The notes under the pieces were generated by a model. That model was not told the DNA's origin. It saw only the letters and a program-made list of their open reading frames with translations, and made no database searches. Below are positions 1 to 6,078 of a stretch of DNA of 6,970 nucleotides, one piece after another; within the stretch, counting starts at the first letter, position 1; each line of letters opens with the position of its first letter. The stretch is from contig JAPLBX010000106.1 of the NCBI GenBank assembly GCA_026392535.1, positions 1 through 6,970 on the forward strand, in the 5' to 3' direction. Source of the DNA: Actinomycetota bacterium (GTDB taxonomy: Bacteria > Actinomycetota > Actinomycetes > S36-B12 > UBA5976). The position numbers and the translations under genes were made by a program.

Positions 1-51
1 GCGACCTCTTCCATGTCAAGGAAGCGCGCTAACCAACTGCGCCAATCGACC
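1..51 (-). tRNA. tRNA-Val (GAC), partial
   Basis: On the minus strand the 5' end of a tRNA starts at 51. It shows an acceptor 5' arm, a D arm with GCGC/GCGC stem and AGTTGGTTA loop, and an anticodon arm with stem CTTCC/GGAAG around the loop TTGACAT, giving anticodon GAC (valine). The variable loop AGGTC follows and the sequence runs out of the window early in the T arm, so the 3' third is missing. It is the last visible member of a Gly-Cys-Val tRNA cluster, an arrangement known from other actinobacteria, and is probably transcribed with the two upstream tRNAs. Confidence 0.93.
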
Positions 52-80
52 ATATGAAATTGTGATCTAGAAATTAATTG

Positions 81-151
81 AGGTGGAGACGGGATTTGAA
101 CCCGTGTAGAGGGATTTGCAGTCCCTTGCCTCGCCTCTCGGCCACTCCACC
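81..151 (-). tRNA. tRNA-Cys (GCA)
   Basis: A complete 71-nt tRNA read on the minus strand. The acceptor stem pairs GGTGGAG with CTCCACC, the anticodon loop contains CTGCAAA, giving anticodon GCA (cysteine), and the T arm carries the usual GGGTTCAAATCCC pattern. The discriminator base is T (U73), the known identity base for cysteine tRNAs. The 3' CCA is not encoded: the next bases on the minus strand are CAA, so CCA must be added by a nucleotidyltransferase. It lies between tRNA-Gly (23 bases upstream) and tRNA-Val (29 bases downstream). Confidence 0.97.
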
Positions 152-174
152 GCGAGGCTCAAGAACCTGCGCCG

Positions 175-247
175 AGCGGATGACGGGACTCGAACCCGCG
201 ACATTCACCTTGGCAAGGTGATGCGCTACCAACTGCGCTACATCCGC
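175..247 (-). tRNA. tRNA-Gly (GCC)
   Basis: A complete 73-nt tRNA read on the minus strand. The acceptor stem pairs GCGGATG with CATCCGC, the D arm is GCGC/GCGC, the anticodon loop is TTGCCAA between a CACC/GGTG stem, giving anticodon GCC (glycine), and the T arm contains GGGTTCGAACCC. The discriminator is T, as usual for bacterial glycine tRNAs. CCA is not encoded (CGG follows). It is the first gene of the minus-strand Gly-Cys-Val cluster, with the probable promoter in the divergent region just to its right. Confidence 0.97.
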
Positions 248-282
248 ATGACTCATGCCTTTTGAGCAGGGGTCGGGGCGGG

Positions 283-322
283 AGATTACCCGATTAAGCG
301 TGCTTAACCAATTTGGGGTCAA
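283..322 (-). promoter_or_regulatory. probable promoter of the tRNA cluster
   Basis: Two overlapping sigma70-like hexamer pairs can be read on the minus strand upstream of tRNA-Gly. One is TTGGTT (311-306), 17 bases, TAATCT (288-283), followed by a very GC-rich stretch (CCCGCCCC), a discriminator type common at stable-RNA promoters. The other is TTGACC (322-317), 18 bases, CTTAAT (298-293). Either would give a leader of roughly 30-40 bases before the tRNA. Assigned by eye; which pair is used, if any, is not settled by the sequence. Confidence 0.4.
294..316. repeat. two adjacent short palindromes in the divergent promoter region
   Basis: Positions 294-307 form TTAAGC-GT-GCTTAA, with perfect six-base arms, and positions 308-316 form CCAA-T-TTGG directly beside it. 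They sit in the only spacer between the minus-strand tRNA cluster and the plus-strand pabB-like gene, inside the area where tRNA promoter hexamers are expected. They could be operator half-sites or chance symmetry in AT-rich DNA; no regulator is encoded here to support a binding site. Confidence 0.3.
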
Positions 323-346
323 GCGGTCATTACCTAAGGTTGCCCC

Positions 347-1372
347 ATGAGCCAGCCGTATGCCTACCTAAATGGTCAGTTGGCGACGAACTTGTCACAG
401 GTAACAAACGATCTTTCTGAGATTGCAAAAGGTGGCAAGTGGTTGGTGATTGGATATTTCGAAGGTTTGGTTTTAGGTTTCAAATTTGAAAACTGGGAAA
501 ACGGAAAAGCTCCCACTGGAATTTGGAATGGAGCTGGGAAATGGCAGTCAAATATTTCGCCAGAGCAATATCAACAATTAGTGCAGGATGCTCAGCAACA
601 AATAGCAGCAGGCGATTTCTATCAGGTGAATGTTTGCCACCAGTATTCATCTGATTGGGTTGAGGGAAATGAAATTTCTGGCCTATTTCATTTGTTGCAC
701 TCAAAATATCCAAGTAAGTACGCGAGTCTTATCTGCATTCAGGATTCACGGCTTACTCAATTTGGAATAGACGCAGTTAATATTGCGAGCGCGTCGCCAG
801 AATTATTTCTCAAACTAGATGGAAATGTAATTTCTAGTTCGCCAATAAAGGGTACCGTCGAACCTGGGGAAGAGTTTCTTGATAAAGATATTAGCGAAAA
901 TATCATGATTGTTGACTTAGTCCGAAATGATCTTTCTCAAATATGTAAAACAGCAAGCATTGCTGTCCCGCAGTTGCTTGAGCGGATGAAGCTACCCAAT
1001 CTAGATCACTTAGTTTCTACTGTTAGTGGTCAACTGAAAAGTGGAATAGGTTGGCAGGAAATCATTAGTGCCACATTTCCACCCGGATCTGTGACCGGTG
1101 CGCCTAAAAGCAGCGCTTTGAAATTTATCGATAAGAATGAGCCTAAACGCGATATTTATTGCGGCGCAATTGGTTGGGTTGATAACGAATCAAATACGGC
1201 AGAGCTCTCAGTCGCAATTCGAACATTCTGGAAATCCGGTACCCAATTAAGATTCGGAGCAGGTGCTGGAATTACTTGGGGAAGCACGCCAGAAATGGAA
1301 TGGCTCGAAACTGAGTTGAAGGCAAATAAGCTGATTGAAATTGCAAGCGGTCCGCTGGAAGGGAATCGATGA
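347..1372 (+). CDS. pabB: aminodeoxychorismate synthase component I (PabB-like chorismate-binding enzyme)
   Basis: Predicted 341-residue cytosolic enzyme that would convert chorismate plus ammonia (from a glutamine amidotransferase partner) to 4-amino-4-deoxychorismate, the first step to 4-aminobenzoate and folate. The chorismate-binding domain spans about 70-335. Visible family motifs are GDFYQVN (89-95), PIKGT (166-170), ENIMIVDLVRND (184-195), FPPGSVTGAPK (244-254), YCGAIGW (271-277), AIRTF (290-294) and GAGAGITWGSTPEMEW (304-319). Lys168 in PIKGT is the lysine typical of PabB; anthranilate synthase TrpE and isochorismate synthases usually differ there, which favours PabB. The protein is shorter than the roughly 450 residues of classical PabB: only about 70 residues precede the catalytic domain. 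The ATG at 347 has a ribosome binding site AAGG (336-339) at 7-base spacing. The stop overlaps the next start by 4 bases (ATGA). No pabA is in view. Confidence 0.88.
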   Translation: MSQPYAYLNGQLATNLSQVTNDLSEIAKGGKWLVIGYFEGLVLGFKFENWENGKAPTGIWNGAGKWQSNISPEQYQQLVQDAQQQIAAGDFYQVNVCHQYSSDWVEGNEISGLFHLLHSKYPSKYASLICIQDSRLTQFGIDAVNIASASPELFLKLDGNVISSSPIKGTVEPGEEFLDKDISENIMIVDLVRNDLSQICKTASIAVPQLLERMKLPNLDHLVSTVSGQLKSGIGWQEIISATFPPGSVTGAPKSSALKFIDKNEPKRDIYCGAIGWVDNESNTAELSVAIRTFWKSGTQLRFGAGAGITWGSTPEMEWLETELKANKLIEIASGPLEGNR

Positions 1373-2205
1373 AGTCTTGGGTTTCCTCCAATGAGGGAGG
1401 CGGGCTGGTTACTGCGCCGCTAGTCTCAGCAAATGACCATGGTCTCACGGTTGGCGATGGAATTTTTGAGACCTTGAAGACAATCAATGGCAAGGCTGTT
1501 TTGCTTGAACGTCATTTAGCAAGATTGCAACGCTCGGCCCAGCTCTTGGATTTACTAATACCAAGTCTTGATGAAATAAGAATTGCAATCTCACAATTAC
1601 TTGCCCAAGAAGAGATAGTGAAATCTGCTATTGGAAGAATTCGGATAACTGCCACTAGCGGACCAGGCGAACTTGGGTCCATCAGATCTAATGGCTGGAC
1701 TTTGATTGTGGTTTGGTCTGAATCAAAACCCTGGCCAGATTCAGCCGAAGTGGTGATTAGCGACATAGTTCGCAACGAAAGATCGCCACTTGCGGGTGCC
1801 AAAACGATCTCTTATGCAGAAAACGTCCTAGCGCTAAGCCGAGCTAAAAAATTAGCTGCTTCAGAAGCGATTTTGCTGAACCTAGCGGGAAATGTCTGCG
1901 AAGGAACAGGGTCGAATGTTTTCATAGTGAAAAACAAAGTTGTACTTACTCCACCGGTCATTGATGGTTTACTACCAGGAATTACTCGGAATGCTGTTAT
2001 CGAATCAATACCAAAACAGATTCGGTTTTCGGAACTTAGTTTTACGGCTGAAGATTTGCTTTATGCGGATGAAGTTTTCTTAACTTCAACAACGCGAAAT
2101 ATTCAACCGGTCACCAAAATCAATGACAAGACTTTCCCAATAGGTTCAGTCACGAAAGAATTACAAGTGAATTTCAGCAAATGGATGGAAGAAAACGATG
2201 GATGA
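1369..2205 (+). CDS. pabC: aminodeoxychorismate lyase (PabC-like, class IV PLP enzyme)
   Basis: Predicted 278-residue pyridoxal-phosphate enzyme of the class IV aminotransferase fold. The probable reaction is cleavage of 4-amino-4-deoxychorismate to 4-aminobenzoate and pyruvate. Seen in the sequence: GLTVGDGIFETL (25-36), ERHLARL (47-53), the PLP lysine Lys145 in the context AKTISYAENVLA, EGTGSNVF (178-185) for phosphate and cofactor binding, TPP (194-196), GLLPGITR (200-207) and FLTSTTRNIQPV (237-248). The fold is shared with branched-chain and D-amino-acid aminotransferases, and motifs alone do not separate these; the 4-base overlap with the pabB-like gene is the main reason for calling PabC. 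The ATG has a good ribosome binding site, AAGGG at 1359-1363, inside the end of pabB, so translation is probably coupled. Its 3' end overlaps the next gene by 8 bases. Confidence 0.82.
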   Translation: MKSWVSSNEGGGLVTAPLVSANDHGLTVGDGIFETLKTINGKAVLLERHLARLQRSAQLLDLLIPSLDEIRIAISQLLAQEEIVKSAIGRIRITATSGPGELGSIRSNGWTLIVVWSESKPWPDSAEVVISDIVRNERSPLAGAKTISYAENVLALSRAKKLAASEAILLNLAGNVCEGTGSNVFIVKNKVVLTPPVIDGLLPGITRNAVIESIPKQIRFSELSFTAEDLLYADEVFLTSTTRNIQPVTKINDKTFPIGSVTKELQVNFSKWMEENDG

Positions 2206-3925
2206 AGATAAGTCAAAAAATGAAAATCTCCATGAATTAGCTGAAGAGATTATTGAAGATGCAGAAGGCGCTATGGAAGCAACGCCACCGCTGCATTTAC
2301 GTATGCAATCTTGGGCTCGTCGCAGACCTATTACACACATCTTCTGGCGGTTAACAATTTTGCTCATTGGTTTTGGGTGCCTTGTCGCTGGTGTAGCAAT
2401 GCTTGTTCTACCGGGACCTGGCTGGGCAGCAATATTCCTTGGACTAATTATTTTGGGCTCTGAGTTTGCTTGGGCACATAAGTTATCTTTACCGCTTCGC
2501 AGAGTTTTTGAATGGGGACTTGAGAGAGCAAAGTTAAAAGCGAATAAAGAAAATAAGCGCAAACTAAAAATTGTGTTTTCAATCTTATTGGTTCTGGTTG
2601 TGGCTCTTGCGATTGTTTTAGTTCCGAAAATTAAATCAGACGCAATCACAGTAAGTGATTCCGCAACCCCTAACTGGGTCAAAGATGCAGTCATCTACGA
2701 AGTCAACATTCGCCAATACACAGAAGACGGAACCTTCGACGCATTTCGCGAACATTTACCGCGACTCAAGGCTCTCGGTGTAGATATTCTGTGGCTAATG
2801 CCGATCTTTCCAATTTCAGAACTTAACCGTAAGGGAACTCTTGGTTCCTATTATTCGATTGCGGATTACGAAGCTGTTAATCCAAACTTTGGAAACAATG
2901 CCGACTTCCATGAGCTAATGGATGAGGCTCACAGTTTCGGCTTTAAAGTGATTTTGGATTGGGTTGCGAACCACACGGGTTGGGATCACCCATGGATTAC
3001 TGATCATCCGAATTGGTACACCCAGGACGAAAATGGCGACATTGTTTGGCCACCAGGAACCGACTGGACCGATGTTGCAGACCTTAATTACGACAATCAG
3101 AATTTGCGTGCCGCGATGGTTGACGCCATGAGTTACTGGGTTGAAGAGTTTGATATCGATGGATTTCGATGTGACGTTGCTGGTGCTGTGCCAACTGGTT
3201 TTTGGAATGATGCTCGGTCAGTTCTTAACCAAATCAAACCGCTATTCATGCTAGCTGAAGACAGCAATAATTCGTTACTTTTGCAATCTGCGTTTTCCGC
3301 TAACTATGGCTGGAAACTTCAAGATCAAATGCGCGGATTGGCTGTGGGAGATAAACGCACATTCTATTTCAAAACATTTGTTGCCTGGGAACGTACAAAA
3401 TATCCAACCGGAACTTTTCCGATGACGTTTATTACGAATCACGACGAAAATTCTTGGAACGGTACGGAATATGAACGATATGGAAAATTTGTAAAGTCTT
3501 TCTCCGCCCTCTATTTCACATATCCTGGAATCCCTTTGATTTATAGCGGGCAAGAAATTGGATTGAAACGTCGGCTTGCCTTCTTTGACAAGGATGAAAT
3601 TGTTTGGACCAAATCGCCGATGACAGCCTTTTACAAGAAATTGATTTCATTTAAGAAAAGTAATCGAGCTCTAAATAGCTTCACAGGTGGCGAACTAAAA
3701 GGTGTCACCACAAACAATGACAAAGTTTTGGTCTACAAGCGACAAAAAGGTAGCAATGTTGTCTTGACTTTGGTCAATCTTCGCAAGACCACTCAAACTG
3801 TCACCGTCACATTAGACAAGCCAGGTAAGTATTTGAGATTCACAGATGGGGCAAAAGTGAATTTAAAGAGCAAATTCAAGATCACCCTCAAGGGAGCTGG
3901 ATTCCAACTGTTTGCACGTAATTAG
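2198..3925 (+). CDS. PGPGW membrane module fused to a GH13 alpha-amylase-type domain
   Basis: A 575-residue predicted membrane-anchored glycoside hydrolase. Residues 1-48 are charged and probably cytoplasmic. Hydrophobic segments at about 49-71 and 77-92 flank the PGPGW signature (72-76) of a small transmembrane family (TIGR02611 type in actinobacteria). A strongly basic stretch (94-124) and a third hydrophobic segment (about 125-143) follow. By the positive-inside rule the rest lies outside the membrane. Residues 159 to about 485 are a GH13 barrel with all four conserved regions: DWVANH (254-259), GFRCD (322-326, nucleophile Asp326), AED (353-355, acid/base Glu354) and NHD (414-416, third carboxylate Asp416), plus PGIPLIYSGQE (443-453). 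Residues 490-575 look like the C-terminal beta domain. The likely substrate is an alpha-glucan or maltodextrin; the GH13 subfamily is not determined. The ATG has GGAAG at 2187-2191 and overlaps pabC by 8 bases. There is no frame break or internal ATG with ribosome site at the junction, so one polypeptide is expected. Confidence 0.85.
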   Translation: MDEDKSKNENLHELAEEIIEDAEGAMEATPPLHLRMQSWARRRPITHIFWRLTILLIGFGCLVAGVAMLVLPGPGWAAIFLGLIILGSEFAWAHKLSLPLRRVFEWGLERAKLKANKENKRKLKIVFSILLVLVVALAIVLVPKIKSDAITVSDSATPNWVKDAVIYEVNIRQYTEDGTFDAFREHLPRLKALGVDILWLMPIFPISELNRKGTLGSYYSIADYEAVNPNFGNNADFHELMDEAHSFGFKVILDWVANHTGWDHPWITDHPNWYTQDENGDIVWPPGTDWTDVADLNYDNQNLRAAMVDAMSYWVEEFDIDGFRCDVAGAVPTGFWNDARSVLNQIKPLFMLAEDSNNSLLLQSAFSANYGWKLQDQMRGLAVGDKRTFYFKTFVAWERTKYPTGTFPMTFITNHDENSWNGTEYERYGKFVKSFSALYFTYPGIPLIYSGQEIGLKRRLAFFDKDEIVWTKSPMTAFYKKLISFKKSNRALNSFTGGELKGVTTNNDKVLVYKRQKGSNVVLTLVNLRKTTQTVTVTLDKPGKYLRFTDGAKVNLKSKFKITLKGAGFQLFARN

Positions 3926-3931
3926 TGCAAA
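3911..3931 (+). terminator. hairpin at the end of the first gene group, possible terminator
   Basis: TTTGCAC (3911-3917) pairs perfectly with GTGCAAA (3925-3931) across a seven-base loop that contains most of the amylase stop codon (3923-3925). No T tract follows, so it is not a classical intrinsic terminator, but actinobacterial terminators often lack one. It sits at the end of the overlapping pabB-pabC-amylase group, before an 87-base gap, which is where a terminator is expected. It could instead protect the 3' end of the message or be chance. Confidence 0.35.
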
Positions 3932-3990
3932 TGTTGAGCATTATCGGGTGAAATCGGACAGTTTTAGCCTCAAGTATGTGCGCGTCAGGG

Positions 3991-4012
3991 TAATCTGCCG
4001 CCATAACGAAAG
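3991..4012 (+). promoter_or_regulatory. possible thrS promoter -10 region
   Basis: The 87-base gap before thrS is the only sizeable spacer inside the plus-strand genes and follows a candidate terminator, so a promoter is expected here. TAATCT at 3991-3996 fits the TANNNT pattern of a -10 hexamer and matches one candidate at the tRNA promoter. No convincing -35 hexamer lies 16-18 bases upstream. A second possibility, CATAAC at 4002-4007, would give a leaderless message starting at the GTG codon at 4013. No T-box leader is visible; the gap is too short for one. Confidence 0.25.
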
Positions 4013-6070
4013 GTGTCTTTAAGTCTCATGGGTGCAATCTCTATCAACGTGGCTGGCAAATCTGTCGAATTGCCCTCAGGAGCGACAGCTTTTGACGCGG
4101 TTGGCAACACCAATCGCACTGTAGTTGTGGCCCGCATCAACAATGAGCTACGAGATCTTTCGACTGTTTTACAAAATGGCGACAGTGTCGAAGCTGTAGG
4201 AATTGATAGCGAAGAAGGCCTAGCAGTTTTGCGGCATTCCGCTGCGCATGTCACAGCTCAAGCGGTTCAGGATTTATTCCCACAAACTCGGCTAGGAATT
4301 GGCCCACCTATCAAAGATGGTTTCTACTACGACTTTATGACCCAGCAGCCATTCACACCTGAAGATGTCACTGCAATTGAAAATAGAATGGTCGAAATAA
4401 TTAAATCAGGTCAGAAATTTTCTCGACGAGTTATCTCAGAAAAAGAAGCTTTAGCGGAACTTGCCAACGAGCCATTCAAACTAGAACTCATCGCGATTAA
4501 AGGCGGAGTGGATTCAGATGTTATGGAAGTTGGCGGAGTTGAGCTTTCGATTTACGACAACGTCGATGGCAAGACAGGTGAGAAATGCTGGGGCGATTTA
4601 TGTCGTGGCCCACATGTTCCGGATACAAAGTACATCCAAACTAATGCTTTCAAATTAATGCGCACTGCCGCTGCTTATTGGCGGGGTAGTGAAAAGAATC
4701 CGCAACTTCAGCGAATCTATGGAACTGCTTGGCCGACAAAAGATGGACTTCGTGCGCATTTGGAAGCTATTGCCGAAGCAGAACGTCGCGATCACCGGAG
4801 ACTGGGAACTGAACTTGATTTATTTTCTTGCCCCGAAGAAATTGGCAGCGGATTAGCCGTTTTTCATCCTAACGGCGGACTTATTCGTCGAGCGATGGAA
4901 GATTATTCAGTTTTTCATCCTAAAGGCGGAATTATTCGTCGAGCGATGGAAGATTATTCACGCAGTAGGCACGAAGATGCTGGATATGAATTTGTTTACA
5001 CGCCCCACATCACTAAATCAAATCTTTTTGAGACTTCTGGACATTTGGATTTTTACCGTGACGGAATGTTCCCACCAATGCGCCTCGATGAAGAGCGTGA
5101 TGAAAATGGTGAAATCAAACGGCAAGGTCAAGATTATTTCTTAAAGCCAATGAATTGCCCTTTTCATAATCTAATTTACAAATCAAGGGGTCGTTCTTAC
5201 CGCGAACTTCCATTGCGACTATTTGAGTTTGGATCCGTTTACCGCTACGAAAAAAGCGGAGTAGTACACGGCTTAACTCGAGTTCGCGGCATGACGCAAG
5301 ACGATGCACACATTTACTGCAGTCGCGAACAGATGCAGGATGAACTAAAGGATTTATTGAAGTTTGTTTTGCAATTGCTACGCGATTACGGTTTGAATGA
5401 TTTCTATCTCGAGTTGTCTACTCGTAATGAAGAGAAATTTGTGGGTAGTGATGAAGATTGGGCGGAAGCTACTGCCGCGCTTGAAGAAGCAGCAAAATCC
5501 AGCGGTTTGGATTTAGTGCCAGACCCAGGTGGAGCTGCTTTCTACGGACCAAAGATTTCGGTGCAAGCGCGAGATGCGATTGGTCGCACTTGGCAGATGT
5601 CTACTATTCAAGTTGATTTCCAAATGGGAAAGCGTTTTGATTTGGAATACACCGCATCGGATGGAACTCGTCAGCAACCAATCATGATTCACCGCGCTCT
5701 ATTTGGTTCGATCGAAAGATTCTTCGGGGTTTTGCTTGAACATTACGCGGGCGCATTCCCAGCCTGGCTCTCACCAGTTCAGGTTGTTGGAATTCCGGTG
5801 GCTGCAGCACATCAGGACTATTTGTTTGATGTGGCTCAAAAGTTGAAGTCCGCTGGCATCCGGGTTGAAGTTGACTCATCTGACGAGCGTATGCAAAAGA
5901 AAATTCGTACCGCTCAACAACAAAAAGTTCCCTTTATGTTGATCGTTGGCGATGAAGATGTTGAAAAGGGTGCAGTTTCTTTCCGTTACCGAAATGGTGA
6001 ACAAAAGAATGGCGTCTTGATTGCAGACGCTATTGCTGAAATTGTCGCTGCAGTTGAAAGTCGGGGATAG
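4013..6070 (+). CDS. thrS: threonyl-tRNA synthetase with an internal 17-residue duplication
   Basis: Cytosolic class II synthetase that attaches threonine to tRNA-Thr using ATP. Domains in order: TGS (about 6-65), the editing domain with HSAAH (75-79) and Cys197/His201 in CRGPH, then the catalytic core with MNCPFH (380-385), REL..RLFEFGSVYRYE (397-413, motif 2), HGLTRVRGMTQDDAH (419-433), GGAAFYGPK (506-514) and IMIHRALFGSIERF (557-570, motif 3). The zinc ligands known from E. coli correspond to Cys382, His433 and His560. The anticodon-binding domain is about 586-680. All key residues are present. The oddity is residues 283-316, where VFHPNGGLIRRAMEDYS is followed by a near copy; without the extra copy the protein would be 668 residues. 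The start is uncertain: GTG at 4013 has no Shine-Dalgarno at normal spacing, while ATG at 4028 has AAAGG (4009-4013) rather far upstream and would remove five residues. The TGS domain is intact with either. Confidence 0.96.
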   Translation: MSLSLMGAISINVAGKSVELPSGATAFDAVGNTNRTVVVARINNELRDLSTVLQNGDSVEAVGIDSEEGLAVLRHSAAHVTAQAVQDLFPQTRLGIGPPIKDGFYYDFMTQQPFTPEDVTAIENRMVEIIKSGQKFSRRVISEKEALAELANEPFKLELIAIKGGVDSDVMEVGGVELSIYDNVDGKTGEKCWGDLCRGPHVPDTKYIQTNAFKLMRTAAAYWRGSEKNPQLQRIYGTAWPTKDGLRAHLEAIAEAERRDHRRLGTELDLFSCPEEIGSGLAVFHPNGGLIRRAMEDYSVFHPKGGIIRRAMEDYSRSRHEDAGYEFVYTPHITKSNLFETSGHLDFYRDGMFPPMRLDEERDENGEIKRQGQDYFLKPMNCPFHNLIYKSRGRSYRELPLRLFEFGSVYRYEKSGVVHGLTRVRGMTQDDAHIYCSREQMQDELKDLLKFVLQLLRDYGLNDFYLELSTRNEEKFVGSDEDWAEATAALEEAAKSSGLDLVPDPGGAAFYGPKISVQARDAIGRTWQMSTIQVDFQMGKRFDLEYTASDGTRQQPIMIHRALFGSIERFFGVLLEHYAGAFPAWLSPVQVVGIPVAAAHQDYLFDVAQKLKSAGIRVEVDSSDERMQKKIRTAQQQKVPFMLIVGDEDVEKGAVSFRYRNGEQKNGVLIADAIAEIVAAVESRG
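4859..4960 (+). repeat. 51-base in-frame tandem duplication inside thrS
   Basis: Copy 1 is 4859-4909 and copy 2 is 4910-4960, each exactly 17 codons. By direct comparison 49 of 51 positions agree. The two differences are AAC/AAA (Asn287 versus Lys304) and CTT/ATT (Leu290 versus Ile307); both change the residue and there are no silent differences. The similarity stops sharply at both ends. Copy 2 continues smoothly into the motif 1 helix and strand ending near Pro331, and copy 1 follows the normal upstream sequence GSGLA, so one copy is surplus. Confidence 0.97.
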
Positions 6071-6078
6071 GTGCTGTC

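Noticed and set aside
74..322. An 82-codon open frame on the minus strand
   Set aside because: It runs through the tRNA-Gly and tRNA-Cys genes and their promoter; its translation is simply tRNA sequence read as protein.
347..1372. TrpE or isochorismate synthase instead of PabB
   Set aside because: PIKGT at 166-170 has the PabB-type lysine, and the overlap with a class IV lyase gene supports the folate branch; still only strong, not certain.
2576..2578. An internal GTG at codon 126 that could start a separate exported amylase
   Set aside because: No ribosome binding site precedes it, and starting there would remove the basic residues that make the segment look like a signal peptide.
2161..2694. 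A 177-codon open frame on the minus strand, antisense to the end of pabC and the PGPGW module
   Set aside because: The plus strand carries recognisable protein motifs throughout; the antisense translation shows no domain and no supporting ribosome site was seen.
3929..3942. A second small stem AATG/CATT after the amylase gene
   Set aside because: Only four pairs, no T tract, and it overlaps the better 7-bp hairpin.
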